From assembly GCF_030068455.1 (NCBI RefSeq), contig NZ_JAQOSQ010000012.1:90261-154260 (forward strand): a stretch of 64,000 nucleotides of DNA. The letters run 5' to 3'. The translations under genes and the position numbers were made by a program. Shown here in pieces: positions 8,260-17,002 of the stretch (its first letter is position 1; each line of letters opens with the position of its first letter). The notes beneath the pieces were generated by a model, which saw nothing but the letters and a program-made list of their open reading frames with translations, was not told the DNA's origin and did no database searches. The DNA is from Roseofilum casamattae BLCC-M143 (GTDB lineage Bacteria > Cyanobacteriota > Cyanobacteriia > Cyanobacteriales > Desertifilaceae).

Positions 8260-9107
8260 GACACTCCAGAAGCGACGGTCTCGATCGTTCGATCGAGGTC
8301 TCGTTGCATCTGGTTCGCGACACGATCGTAACAGGCGTTAACATAATCGCGATCGCCTGCGGCCTCTCGTCCATAGGATGCAAATCGAATAGGTTCGCAT
8401 ACGCGGGTATGTATCCGAACGGGTAGCGGAATATTGGGTAAGGGGCCAAATCCAAGTCCCCAAGGCAGTCCGAGGTAGATTGGAAAGACTTGAGGATCGA
8501 GACCGTATAACCAGGGCATTCCCCACTGGTGCAGTTGCTTCATCAGCGGATAAATATCGGCGAGCACCATGAGGGTATCGTGAGCGCCGTGGGAAATCAC
8601 CGGAACGATCGGCACGTTTTCTCGCAATGCCAGTTTAATGAAGCCTTTCCGTCCCGCGAGGTAAATGCGATCGCGTTGTGAATACGGACGAAACACATCT
8701 TGCGCTCCCCCCGGATAGACCAAAACGCTCGCTCCTCGTTGCAAAGCGGCGATCGCCATTCTCGGATGGGCGCGTACGGCTCCCATGGCAACTGCTTCTC
8801 GAGCGAGAGGAGGATTAATCGTCCACATATGGGGGTGCATGAGACCGTAGGCCGGGCGTTCGACGCCAAAATGACGAAACCAGTCATACAGCATCATGTG
8901 CATGTCAGGAGCCGCTAATCCGCCGTTATGAGACCCAACAAATAATGCCGGGCCTTTCGCAGGAACATTTTCCCAACCGGAAGTTTGCACGCGAAAGTAA
9001 TAGCGATACAACAGTTCCCACGCGGGCAACCAGCGTTTAATTTGTTCCGGGTTGCGATCGTCGAGAGACCATCCATCAGCACGCATGGAATGGGGATTTG
9101 TCGTCAT
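8256..9107 (-). CDS. Lysophospholipid/DGAT2-like acyltransferase
   Basis: 283 residues. The acyltransferase block is visible as PALFVGSHNGGLAAPD (catalytic His followed by Asp, in the longer spacing used by hemolysin/DGAT2-like bacterial acyltransferases), then LVYPGGAQD and the FIKLALRENVPIVPVISHGA region. It should transfer a fatty acyl group to a glycerolipid or similar acceptor at the membrane. ATG 9107 is chosen because the longer frame to 9218 would run through the start of the divergent GST gene at 9163. There is no strong ribosome-binding site. Confidence 0.85.
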   Translation of the reverse strand: MTTNPHSMRADGWSLDDRNPEQIKRWLPAWELLYRYYFRVQTSGWENVPAKGPALFVGSHNGGLAAPDMHMMLYDWFRHFGVERPAYGLMHPHMWTINPPLAREAVAMGAVRAHPRMAIAALQRGASVLVYPGGAQDVFRPYSQRDRIYLAGRKGFIKLALRENVPIVPVISHGAHDTLMVLADIYPLMKQLHQWGMPWLYGLDPQVFPIYLGLPWGLGFGPLPNIPLPVRIHTRVCEPIRFASYGREAAGDRDYVNACYDRVANQMQRDLDRTIETVASGVS

Positions 9108-9162
9108 AGGTAGAATTTGATGATATGGTAGCAATTGCAGCAGAATCCCATGGGTATCGATC

Positions 9163-9957
9163 GTGCTAGAACTATACCAATTTGAATTATCCCAATATTC
9201 AGAAAAAGTTAGACTCATTCTCGATTACAAGGAGTTAGAGTACCGTACCATCGAAGTGACTCCAGGGGTCGGGCAGTTGGAGCTATTCCGTCTTTCCGGA
9301 CAGCGCCAAGTTCCGGTGCTCAAAGATGGAGATACGATCGTGGCTGATTCTACGGCGATCGCGCTTTATTTGGAGCGCCAATATCCGGATAAACCCATTC
9401 TGCCTGCCGATGCGCGGGAGAGAGGGTTATGCTTGATGATGGAAGAGTGGGCGGATGAGTCCATTGGGATAAAAAGTCGCAAGGCGCTATACGGTGGTTT
9501 GAGTCAAGACCAAAGTTTCCGGACTTCTGTATTGCCCGATCCGGTTCCAGATTTTGTGAAAATGCTAGTCGGATCGGTACCGAAAGAATTATTTGAAGTA
9601 TTGGGATATGGCGTGGGAGCGGGACCTGATGAAGTGAAGGCTGCTCGCGACAGTTTGCAGCAAGATTTAGAAGCTTTAAGTTTAATGTTAGTTGATGGCG
9701 ATCGCCCGTACTTAATTAGCGATCGTCCCACTCTCGCCGATCTGACGGTTGCGGGGTTGAGTATTACGATTAAGCTTCCCGAAGGTAATTATCTCAATTT
9801 ACCCGATTCTTTGAAAGGAAAAGGCATTCCCGGACTTGCCGATAATCCATCCTATCAGCCATTTTTTGAGTGGCGCGATCGCCTGTATGCTGAGGTGCGC
9901 AAATCTTCCGGTTCTCGTCCGTCGGGTTCCTCTCCCACGGCGATCGAAATTGAGTAA
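9163..9957 (+). CDS. Glutathione S-transferase family protein
   Basis: 264 residues starting with GTG. The N-terminal thioredoxin-like half shows SEKVRLILDYK, the cis-Pro loop RQVPVL and the glutathione-binding DSTAIALYLE. The C-terminal half is helical with SDRPTLADLTVAG, the usual GST N-capping box. The Ser after YSEK could be the activating residue. The electrophile or partner is unknown. It lies 15 bases before the DsbA-like gene on the same strand, so the two thiol-related genes probably share a transcript. Confidence 0.85.
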   Translation: MLELYQFELSQYSEKVRLILDYKELEYRTIEVTPGVGQLELFRLSGQRQVPVLKDGDTIVADSTAIALYLERQYPDKPILPADARERGLCLMMEEWADESIGIKSRKALYGGLSQDQSFRTSVLPDPVPDFVKMLVGSVPKELFEVLGYGVGAGPDEVKAARDSLQQDLEALSLMLVDGDRPYLISDRPTLADLTVAGLSITIKLPEGNYLNLPDSLKGKGIPGLADNPSYQPFFEWRDRLYAEVRKSSGSRPSGSSPTAIEIE

Positions 9958-9972
9958 GGAGTCTGAATATTC

Positions 9973-10776
9973 ATGGTTACATTTCGCCCGGAAAATGCTC
10001 GCTGGATGTCTCGATTTCTCGCTGTTTTGCTCGCGGCGATCGCAGTTTTTGCGATGTCTTTTGCCATGCCTCAGCTTGCCATCGCTGGAGTTAGCCCAAA
10101 ACTAGAAAAACAGATTTTGGAAGTCATTCGCAAACACCCGGAAGTTATTCTCAAATCCGTACAAGCGTATCAGCAAGAGCAACAACAAGCCGTACAACAA
10201 CGTCGGTTCGCTTTTCTCCAAACCTTTAATCGCGATCCGCAAACAATTATTGCGAACTCTCCAACGACAGGAGCCACAGAACCTCAAGTCTTTTTAGTCG
10301 AATTTTCTGACTTTCAATGTCCGTTTTGCGCTCAGGCTCATGACACTGTCGCCGAGTTTATGGAAAACCACGGCGATACCGTACAACTGGTTTACAAACA
10401 CTTTCCCCTTATTTCCATTCATCCTGAAGCGAATAATGCAGCACAAGCAGCATTTGCAGCGAACGAACAGGGTAAGTTTTGGAACTATCACGATCGCTTA
10501 TTTCAACAGCAAGACGAGTTGGGAGAATCGTTCTATGTTCAACTGGCAGAAGAGTTAGAATTGGATATAGAAGAGTTTAACCGCGATCGCCAATTTGCTG
10601 ATGAGAGTTTGGCGGGCGATCGAGAACTAGCAGAGCAACTCGCCATTAACGGTACTCCATTTTTCATTATCTTTGCTCCCGGAACCCCTCAAGGAACGGG
10701 AGAAAGCTTCTCCGGAGCTGTTACTCTGGAAGAGTTAGAAGCAATCTTCGCTCGCACTACCCAGACCGACTCTTAA
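9973..10776 (+). CDS. DsbA-family exported thiol oxidoreductase
   Basis: 267 residues. A signal peptide or anchor (about residues 14-38, ending AIAG) precedes a helical linker rich in Gln (60-80) and a DsbA/DsbC-like thioredoxin domain. The redox motif is C116-P-F-C119 (FSDFQCPFCAQA) and the cis-proline loop is NGTPFF. It should oxidise or isomerise disulfides in the periplasm or thylakoid lumen. The arrangement resembles the DsbA-like DSBA/BdbD branch (DUF953-free, about 250 residues). It sits directly downstream of the GST gene. Confidence 0.88.
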   Translation: MVTFRPENARWMSRFLAVLLAAIAVFAMSFAMPQLAIAGVSPKLEKQILEVIRKHPEVILKSVQAYQQEQQQAVQQRRFAFLQTFNRDPQTIIANSPTTGATEPQVFLVEFSDFQCPFCAQAHDTVAEFMENHGDTVQLVYKHFPLISIHPEANNAAQAAFAANEQGKFWNYHDRLFQQQDELGESFYVQLAEELELDIEEFNRDRQFADESLAGDRELAEQLAINGTPFFIIFAPGTPQGTGESFSGAVTLEELEAIFARTTQTDS

Positions 10777-10787
10777 GACACAAATGC

Positions 10788-10810
10788 GTAGGGTGGGCAC
10801 TGCCCACCCA
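10788..10810. repeat. GTAGGGTGGGCACTGCCCACCC interspersed palindrome
   Basis: An almost perfect palindrome with nine-base arms (GGGTGGGCA and TGCCCACCC) one base apart, 11 bases after the DsbA-like stop. Arms this close cannot form a normal terminator loop, and no T-run follows. It is a member of the interspersed family also present at 5393, 20201 and 51172. Confidence 0.75.
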
Positions 10811-10860
10811 GCTTTAACACAGAGGATTAAGCGCCATATCAAGTCCACTCAACTATACAG

Positions 10861-11745
10861 TTAAAATGTATTGAGCCAAGTGCGGATTAACTGGTTGACC
10901 TGAGTTGGCACTTCATCATGGGGACAATGACCTGCTTGTAAGAAATGTTCGGTTAACTGCGGATAATGTTCGTGGAATTTCGGACTTCGCTCTCTGGCTT
11001 TAATCCAGGGATCGCCTTCTCCCCAAAGGACTAATAGAGGAAGGGTCAATTCTTCCAGCAAATGGTCTACTTTCGCGCCAGAGGGCGTTTTGAAGACAGC
11101 AGCAAAGACTTTCGCTGCTCCCGGATCGCAGGAAGGGCGATAGATTTCTTCGACCAAGCGATCTGTGATAGCCGCGCGATCGCAATATACTTTATACAAG
11201 GTTTTGCGAATTGTAGAACGGCGGCGAGTGTATTGAAATAAGAGCCAATTAATCTGCGGTTGTAAAAACAACCAGCGCGCAATCTTACCCGTAGCGGCTT
11301 TAATGGGGTTGGGAGCAGGCTGCGGTTCGCTCTCGGAAAAAGGGCCGGCACTGTTAATCAAGACTAACCCTAACGCAGATTGCGATCGCTGGGCAGCCAC
11401 GCACAAGGACGCATATCCCCCCAGAGAGTTGCCGACGAGGATAACCGGTTCGCCAATAACTTCCGTAATAAAGTCGTGCAGTTGGTCGCGCCAGAGATCC
11501 CCGCTATAGATTATATCGGCTTTTTCCGATCGCCCGAACCCCAATAAATCGATCGCCCAAACCTGGTAGTCTTCTTGCAGCTCCTCGATATTTTTCCGCC
11601 AATGGTCGGTGGATGCGCCAAACCCATGCACCAAGAGTAGGGGAGGACAGTTAGCATGAGAGGTTCCAGATTGGGTATAGTAGATGGTGCGATCGCGCCA
11701 TATCCAATAGTGTCCGGTAGAAGTTGTCGTCGCAGTTGCTTGCAT
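10861..11745 (-). CDS. Alpha/beta hydrolase
   Basis: 294 residues, full alpha/beta-hydrolase fold. The oxyanion strand motif is LLLVHGFGAS, the nucleophile elbow GNSLGG (Ser107), the acid WGEGDPW (Asp245) and the histidine AGHCPHDE (His273). The lid region (about 140-190) is basic and aromatic. The protein resembles cyanobacterial/plastid hydrolases of the pheophytinase/epoxide-hydrolase-like group, but substrate prediction from sequence alone is not safe. It is monocistronic: its upstream neighbour is 70 bases away and reads the same way. Confidence 0.88.
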   Translation of the reverse strand: MQATATTTSTGHYWIWRDRTIYYTQSGTSHANCPPLLLVHGFGASTDHWRKNIEELQEDYQVWAIDLLGFGRSEKADIIYSGDLWRDQLHDFITEVIGEPVILVGNSLGGYASLCVAAQRSQSALGLVLINSAGPFSESEPQPAPNPIKAATGKIARWLFLQPQINWLLFQYTRRRSTIRKTLYKVYCDRAAITDRLVEEIYRPSCDPGAAKVFAAVFKTPSGAKVDHLLEELTLPLLVLWGEGDPWIKARERSPKFHEHYPQLTEHFLQAGHCPHDEVPTQVNQLIRTWLNTF

Positions 11746-11817
11746 AGGTGAGTTGAAAGCGATCGAGAATGTTACGTTCTCTTAATGTAACGACAGAAGA
11801 CCTCACTTTGCAGCATT

Positions 11818-12174
11818 TTATCGAAGGAGGGCGATTAAAAAACTCGCCAATACCAACCCTAATAACCAGAGTACAATCGGATTGCGCCGTATCCAAGCTT
11901 GCCAATTAAACCCGCTCCGGCGATAAACTGAAGCATCTGTTTCTTCCGGTTGTGCCACATCGCGATAGAGAATACAGTCAGTTGCAGTCGGTCGTTGCGG
12001 ATAATCGCAAGTATCGTCAGCATGATACGTGCAACTCTGGCACAGATATGCCTCTCCTTGAGAACGATGTAAGGGAATACCGGGATGTCCGTTGGCTTTG
12101 AGAACAAAGTTACAGCGAGGACAGGTTATTGCATCTAGAGTAACGGGCGATCCGCATTGAGGACAATGAGCCAT
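11818..12174 (-). CDS. Zinc-ribbon protein with C-terminal membrane anchor
   Basis: 118 residues. An N-terminal zinc ribbon (CPQCGSPVTLDAITCPRC, four Cys at about 4, 7, 18 and 21) is followed by a second Cys/His-rich part (LCQSCTYHADDTCDYPQRP) typical of small cyanobacterial zinc-ribbon proteins. A single hydrophobic helix ends the protein (VLWLLGLVLASFLIALL). It is likely a tail-anchored membrane protein with a cytoplasmic metal-binding head; role unknown. It lies 28 bases downstream of the methylglyoxal synthase/lipid kinase gene and may be in one transcript with it. Confidence 0.8.
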   Translation of the reverse strand: MAHCPQCGSPVTLDAITCPRCNFVLKANGHPGIPLHRSQGEAYLCQSCTYHADDTCDYPQRPTATDCILYRDVAQPEETDASVYRRSGFNWQAWIRRNPIVLWLLGLVLASFLIALLR

Positions 12175-12201
12175 AGGATAAAAAGTAAGAGAAAACCTAG
12201 A

Positions 12202-13527
12202 TTAACGGCTGACAGCTTCAGATTCCTCGGCGCTCGGCACTGTATTATTTGCTTGATTAGCGGGAGGTGCAAGCACGGTGAGTCCGTTGGGAATGCATTC
12301 GACTTCAATAGGAGTAGTGCCAATAATTTCCCCATCGAGAACCACTTTCTGCGGCGGTTCGGTGCTAACTTTAACTTTACGAGTACGCACGCCGAGGGTA
12401 TCGTCGCGCCGGAGAGGACTTTTAGTAATCGCAGAACCGAATAAGTCAATAATGGTATCTACGGTGGCTAACTTGGTTGCAGCAGTAATAATGACAACTT
12501 CTAATAACCCATCATCGGGAATAACAGTTCCCATTCCCTGAGCCATGACTGAGGTAAATGGAGCCGCATTCGCCACCGTAATGGCTCCAGCTTGAAAGGT
12601 TTTCAAGATGCCGTCTACTTCCAGTTGTACGTCAAAGAGTTCGTGTTCTCGAACTTGTTGCCAACCTGCCATTAAATAAGCCAAAGGGCCCCAGCGGTTT
12701 TTGGCTTCGCGATCGGCTTTTTCAATGGCTCCCGCTTCGTATCCGACTCCAGCGAGTAATATCATCGGTTTCCCATTACACAGTCCCACATCCACCACGC
12801 GAGTCATGCCGGCAATAATCGTATCGCAGGCGCTGCGAATGGGAGTTAAGTTAGAACTGATACCCAAGGCATTGGCAAAAGCATTCGCCGTTCCTCTGGG
12901 AATCACCCCGAGAGGAATCTCGGTGTTCATTAATGCACCGGCAACGGCCGATACCGTGCCATCGCCTCCGGAAGCGATAATCATATTCGCTCCATTTGCG
13001 ATCGCCTGTTGCGCCAGTTCTTCGGCAGATTCGGTCGGTGTCGTCATTGCTACGGTGAGCTGGAAGTACGGCTCGAGCATTTGCCGAATCAATAACAGAT
13101 CTTGTTGCGAATTTCCTTGACCGGAAATTGGATTAAAAATCAGATGAGCGGTGCGAGTCCGTCGCAGGCTGGTAATGACAGCTTCAGCGGTAGATAGGTT
13201 AGTCGCCAAAGGAATATTGTAGACTTCACAAATTCGCAATAAGGCATTGATATCCGGTTCGTGAGGTTGAGCGTAGAGAGGATCGATTAAGAAAATGACC
13301 ATCCGGACTCGGCCGGTTGCGACTTGCGCCGCAATTTGCGCGTCACCGCCAAGAGGACCCGATAGCATTCGTTCGACAGCGAGTCCTGTCGCCGACTCGA
13401 TTCTCTCTCCTGTCGTTCCGGTAGCAATGAGGGGGTAGCACGAGAGTAACTTAGCATGTTTTTGCGCCAAGTTAACGATCTCATCTTTTTTGCGATCGTG
13501 AGCAATGAGGGCAATTTTTTCAGACAT
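12202..13527 (-). CDS. Methylglyoxal synthase fused to a YegS/DagK-like lipid kinase
   Basis: 441 residues in two domains. Residues 1-120 are methylglyoxal synthase: LIAHDRKK (His10), ATGTTG (36-40), MLSGPLGGDAQ (catalytic Asp62) and PLYAQPHEPD (His89, Asp92). This enzyme turns dihydroxyacetone phosphate into methylglyoxal. Residues about 125-430 are a diacylglycerol/sphingosine-kinase-like domain: FNPISGQGN (ATP loop), ASGGDGT (186-190) and GVIPRGTANAFA. Such kinases phosphorylate membrane lipids. The fusion is seen elsewhere in cyanobacteria; whether both activities work in one pathway is not known. Both active sites look intact. Confidence 0.88.
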   Translation of the reverse strand: MSEKIALIAHDRKKDEIVNLAQKHAKLLSCYPLIATGTTGERIESATGLAVERMLSGPLGGDAQIAAQVATGRVRMVIFLIDPLYAQPHEPDINALLRICEVYNIPLATNLSTAEAVITSLRRTRTAHLIFNPISGQGNSQQDLLLIRQMLEPYFQLTVAMTTPTESAEELAQQAIANGANMIIASGGDGTVSAVAGALMNTEIPLGVIPRGTANAFANALGISSNLTPIRSACDTIIAGMTRVVDVGLCNGKPMILLAGVGYEAGAIEKADREAKNRWGPLAYLMAGWQQVREHELFDVQLEVDGILKTFQAGAITVANAAPFTSVMAQGMGTVIPDDGLLEVVIITAATKLATVDTIIDLFGSAITKSPLRRDDTLGVRTRKVKVSTEPPQKVVLDGEIIGTTPIEVECIPNGLTVLAPPANQANNTVPSAEESEAVSR

Positions 13528-13566
13528 CCGCAGGAGCTATCGTTAAGTTATCTTCCATTTTAAATA

Positions 13567-13592
13567 AAAACCCGGTTTCTGGAAAAACCGGG
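13567..13592 (-). terminator. Rho-independent terminator after the DUF4912 gene
   Basis: On the minus strand an eight-base stem (CCCGGTTT and AAACCGGG) with a six-base loop is followed directly by TTTTTATTTA. It lies about 50 bases downstream of the DUF4912 stop and upstream of the methylglyoxal synthase/lipid kinase gene, so it separates the two. The stem is also a member of the AGAAACCGGGTTTCT repeat family at 38194. Confidence 0.8.
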
Positions 13593-13644
13593 CAAAATAA
13601 ATGAAAGCTTTAGCTCTTAATTAAACACAATAGAGCGAGAAAAT

Positions 13645-15813
13645 TTAGGATTCCACCCACTCTAAAACTGCTTCTTCTTTCGTGTTAGTATGCTGCGATG
13701 GAGTTTGGCGAGTAAACTGCATGTGAACCGATCGCGTTTGAACGCCATCAGCCGCAACTGCCATAATCGGATAATCGATTAATCCATCTTGGAATGACAT
13801 TTGGAAGCGGAACGTGCCATCAGGATTCAGTTTAATCGGTTTGCCGCCAATAGTAACTGTTGCATCGGGTTCGGTTGCACCATAAACAATAAGTTCGGCA
13901 TCCGCAACTAACCAGAATTTACGCGGTTGCATGGGAGGAGCGGAGAAACCAACACCGGACATATGCACGCCAGACATAGTTGGCATTTCCATTCCGACTC
14001 CGGACATGGTCAGTCCCATTCCAGAAGCGGTTAATCCTGCACCGGACATAGTTAAGCCAACTCCAGACATGGTTTCGGCTGCACCGGACATGGTCAGTCC
14101 CATTCCAGAAGCGGTTAATCCTGCACCAGACATAGTTAAGCCAACTCCAGACATGGTTTCGGCTACACCGGACATGGTCAGTCCCATTCCAGAAGCGGTT
14201 AATCCTGCACCGGACATAGTTAAGCCAACTCCAGACATGGTTTCGGCTGCACCAGACATGGTCAGTCCCATTCCAGAAGTAGTTAAGCCAACCCCGGAGG
14301 TGGTCAATCCCATTCCAGAAGTGGTTAATCCTGCGCCGGACATAGTTAAGCCAACTCCAGACATGGTTTCGGCTGCGCCAGACATGGTCAGTCCCATTCC
14401 AGAGGTCGTCATTCCAACCCCGGAAGTGGTTAGTCCCATTCCAGAAGTGGTTAATCCTGCACCGGACATAGTTAAGCCAACTCCAGACATGGTTTCGGCT
14501 GCACCGGACATGGTTAATCCAACCCCAGAAGTTGTCATTCCAACCCCGGAAGTTGTCATTCCAACCCCGGAAGTTGTCATTCCAACTCCAGAAGTTGTCA
14601 TTCCAACCCCAGAAGTTGTCATTCCAACCCCAGAAGTTGTCAGTCCAACCCCGGAAGTTGTCATTCCAACCCCGGAAGTTGTCATTCCAACCCCGGAAGT
14701 TGTCATTCCAACCCCGGAAGTTGTCAGTCCCGCACCGGAAGTTGTCATTCCAACTCCAGAGGTCGTCAGTCCCGCACCGGAAGTTGTCATTCCAACTCCA
14801 GAGGTCGTCAGTCCCGCACCGGAAGTTGTCAGTCCCGCACCAGAAGTTGTCAGTCCCGCACCAGAAGTTGTCAGTCCCGCACCGGAAGTTGTCATTCCCG
14901 CACCAGAAGTTGTCATTCCCGCACCAGATTCAGTTTGCACCGAGGCTGCGGGAGCGGCCCATTTACCGACTCCAGAGGGGAAGACATAGGAGCTGATGGC
15001 TTGAGCGGTTTCGGAACCGAAGACAGAACCGGCGAGGCGCTTGGCTTCCGCTTCTCGTGCGATGAGGTAGAGTTCGTCGGTTTCCATGGTCTTGCGACCG
15101 GGAGGATCGAGGGTTAAGATGCGATCGCCATCCAACTGTTGGTCCCAACTCACGGTCATGAAGCGTTCTTCTACCCAGTCGGAAGGATAGATGGGAGGAA
15201 TGGTGACGGGGGAGGAACGAGCTAGGATTAACCAGCGACCGTCGGCACAGCGATAACCGATATCAACGACGTAAATGCGATCGCTAATTGGAATCGGAAT
15301 ATACCATTCTCTGGCCAGTTCGTCGCAGGGATATTCCTGCATACTGTGCGGACTATCGAGGTTGATACTGATGTCGGTAACGTCGTAGATGCGCAGAGCG
15401 AGCTGTTGTCCCCCTTGTTGGCGCAGTTTTTCTTTTTGTTCGTTAGTTATGTCCCAATAAGCATAAGCCCACTGAGGGTCGCGCGGCATGAGTACGATGG
15501 CTGGTTCGCCATAACCGCTGGGGAGATCGGTGAGTCCTTCGTCTACATTCGCTAGGGTTTGCGGGTTGAAGCCGTTTTGACTGATGGCAAATTTCGCGAC
15601 TTCTACTTCTTCTTGACCTCGAGCGTCCAGAGTCGCGGTTGTTACTCCAACATGGTTGTTTCCACTGGAGTTTGCTGAATTTTGGGCTTCGATAATGGCT
15701 TGCAATAATTCAGATTTGCGCATTCGGCTATAGCGGGAAATCTGATATTGGCTGGCGACCTTACGCAGTTGCCGCAAGGTCATTTCTGATAAAGGGGGAC
15801 GGTTATTGGTCAT
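13645..15813 (-). CDS. DUF4912 protein with a 44-copy heptapeptide array
   Basis: 722 residues. Residues 1-45 are a Rho-N/SAP-like helical domain (LRQLRKVASQYQISRYSRMR). A DUF4912 domain follows (about 95-215; VLMPRDPQWAYAYWDIT and WYIPIP). Then comes a tandem array of 44 heptads of consensus SG[AVM]G[LM]T[TM] (residues 296-603, DNA 14005-14928), a short degenerate stretch and a conserved C-terminal domain (KFWLVADAELIVYGATEPDA). DUF4912 proteins in cyanobacteria normally have a short linker at this point. AGGAG precedes ATG 15813 with a seven-base spacer, which beats ATG 15849. Function unknown; the N-terminal domain suggests nucleic-acid binding. Confidence 0.85.
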   Translation of the reverse strand: MTNNRPPLSEMTLRQLRKVASQYQISRYSRMRKSELLQAIIEAQNSANSSGNNHVGVTTATLDARGQEEVEVAKFAISQNGFNPQTLANVDEGLTDLPSGYGEPAIVLMPRDPQWAYAYWDITNEQKEKLRQQGGQQLALRIYDVTDISINLDSPHSMQEYPCDELAREWYIPIPISDRIYVVDIGYRCADGRWLILARSSPVTIPPIYPSDWVEERFMTVSWDQQLDGDRILTLDPPGRKTMETDELYLIAREAEAKRLAGSVFGSETAQAISSYVFPSGVGKWAAPAASVQTESGAGMTTSGAGMTTSGAGLTTSGAGLTTSGAGLTTSGAGLTTSGVGMTTSGAGLTTSGVGMTTSGAGLTTSGVGMTTSGVGMTTSGVGMTTSGVGLTTSGVGMTTSGVGMTTSGVGMTTSGVGMTTSGVGMTTSGVGLTMSGAAETMSGVGLTMSGAGLTTSGMGLTTSGVGMTTSGMGLTMSGAAETMSGVGLTMSGAGLTTSGMGLTTSGVGLTTSGMGLTMSGAAETMSGVGLTMSGAGLTASGMGLTMSGVAETMSGVGLTMSGAGLTASGMGLTMSGAAETMSGVGLTMSGAGLTASGMGLTMSGVGMEMPTMSGVHMSGVGFSAPPMQPRKFWLVADAELIVYGATEPDATVTIGGKPIKLNPDGTFRFQMSFQDGLIDYPIMAVAADGVQTRSVHMQFTRQTPSQHTNTKEEAVLEWVES
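14005..14928 (-). repeat. 44 tandem 21-bp repeats inside the DUF4912 gene
   Basis: Forty-four uninterrupted in-frame units of 21 bases encode SG-x-G-x-T-x heptads. Units 1-20 are mostly SGAGLTT or SGVGMTT. Units 21-32 form two copies of a six-unit block (SGAAETM to SGMGLTM), and units 33-44 form three copies of a four-unit block. This nested order shows repeated unequal exchange or replication slippage. It is coding, has no spacers and is not a CRISPR array. It also keeps the opposite strand open, which is a by-product of the repeat. Confidence 0.92.
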
Positions 15814-16112
15814 GAATGTTCTCCTAAACCTGACGTCTGGCTCGCTCAAGGGGTGACCTTGGGGATCGATTGCTTTACATAGTGCAGAAAAAAATCGGTC
15901 AGATCAAGGGTAATGGCGGGTAATTTTGCTTAGTCTGACGCGATCGCAAGCAATTTCCCGATCTCATGTCACGGTATCTTGACATTAAAGTCAATCGATC
16001 TCGCTTATGTTAAAATTCGATGACAAAGCGGTGAAATGATGATGAGGCGGGAACCCGGCGAGATACAATGATTTCATCACTCTAATTTAAGCAGCAAAAA
16101 TACTCATTGACA
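15814..16112. other. Divergent intergenic region between DUF4912 and DUF2993 genes
   Basis: About 300 bases without a gene. It should hold the promoters of both divergent neighbours. A small inverted repeat TTGAC-ATTAAA-GTCAA lies at about 15979-15994, and an AT-rich TATGTTAAAAT stretch follows. No hexamer pair with good spacing is clear, so no promoter is called. Confidence 0.5.
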
Positions 16113-16871
16113 ATGAAGCCAAATGCGGTTCCCGATCGCCCAGACAACTTAACGGCTCCCTCTGCACCGAAGAGTCGCATCATCAGTCGGGTACTTTCAC
16201 CGGCGTTGCAGCTTTGGCTGCGATCGCAGGCCGAGCAGATTGAAGACTTGCAGCTCGACATTGCAGCCGGCGATCGGCAAATCCTCTCCGGCCTCATTCC
16301 TCACGTCACCGTCAAAGCGAAGAAAGCCATCTATCAAGGCTTGCATTTAAGTCAAATTAATCTGGAAGCGGATACCATTCACACGAACTTGCCGCAAATA
16401 CTACGACGCAAACCCCTGCGGTTGCTCTCTCCCATCCAAGCCAAAGGACAAATCCGCATTACGGCGCGAGAGTTGGCGGACTCTTTATTTCCGGAAAGCT
16501 TGCTCTGGCAAGGACTGACAGATTTTTTACGCGAGTTAATTAAAGCCACGGGAGCCGATCCGGAACCCCTACTCTCCGGGAGTACCCTACAATGGCAGGC
16601 GATCGCTCTCGATCGCGATGGCGTTACGATTACCGGTATGTTATCGAATGCTGACAATCCTGGAACGGCGCTTTCTATCGATACTGGAGTCGAGGCGATC
16701 GCCGGTGGTTGTTTGCGTTTGGCTCCCTTAACCATTCAAGCGTCGGAAACATTAGGTTTGAGCGATCTAGAGAGCTTTGACGTAGATTTAGGGAATGAAA
16801 CGACCATCTCGACTTTGGAGATTACTCCCGAGGGATTGTTTTGCGTGGGTGCGATCGCAATCTTGCCTTGA
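16113..16871 (+). CDS. DUF2993 protein (LmeA-like lipid-binding family)
   Basis: 252 residues. The DUF2993 core is visible: a helix and strand pair (EQIEDLQLDIAAGDRQILSG), the block VTVKAKKAIYQGLHLSQINL, and a later strand set with GQIRITARELADSLF. Family members are tubular lipid-binding (TULIP-like) proteins; in actinobacteria LmeA acts on lipomannan, but in cyanobacteria the role is unknown. There is no obvious signal peptide, so it may be cytoplasmic or membrane-peripheral. ATG 16113 is preferred to TTG 16107. It is divergent from the DUF4912 gene. Confidence 0.82.
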   Translation: MKPNAVPDRPDNLTAPSAPKSRIISRVLSPALQLWLRSQAEQIEDLQLDIAAGDRQILSGLIPHVTVKAKKAIYQGLHLSQINLEADTIHTNLPQILRRKPLRLLSPIQAKGQIRITARELADSLFPESLLWQGLTDFLRELIKATGADPEPLLSGSTLQWQAIALDRDGVTITGMLSNADNPGTALSIDTGVEAIAGGCLRLAPLTIQASETLGLSDLESFDVDLGNETTISTLEITPEGLFCVGAIAILP

Positions 16872-16948
16872 GATCCATGAGAGTTTGAGAACACCACCGC
16901 TAGCATCATACCAAGTCCGTTTTATTGAGGATGTTTTCGGGTTCTGCT

Positions 16949-16976
16949 GTAGAGACAAGGCATGCCTTGTCTCTAC
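16949..16976. repeat. Perfect 28-bp palindrome of an interspersed element
   Basis: GTAGAGACAAGGCA is followed at once by its exact complement, giving a 28-base perfect palindrome. It lies between the convergent DUF2993 and aminotransferase genes. This GTAGAGACAAGGCATGCC-type element is widely dispersed in cyanobacterial genomes. It is too tight to form a terminator loop. Confidence 0.85.
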
Positions 16977-17002
16977 GGGGTTGCGGGTTTAAACTGTTGT
17001 AA

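Noticed and set aside
10788..10810. Terminator for the DsbA-like gene
   Set aside because: The palindrome has only a one-base centre and no T-run; it is better explained as a dispersed element.
14005..14928. Possible CRISPR array
   Set aside because: The units are contiguous, 21 bases, in frame and have no spacers; no cas gene is present.
13931..14989. Long plus-strand frame of 352 codons (PTPEVVI and PTPDMV repeats) opposite the DUF4912 array
   Set aside because: It is only the opposite strand of the 21-base repeat; it lacks a ribosome-binding site and any domain, while the minus-strand frame has conserved flanking domains and a good start.
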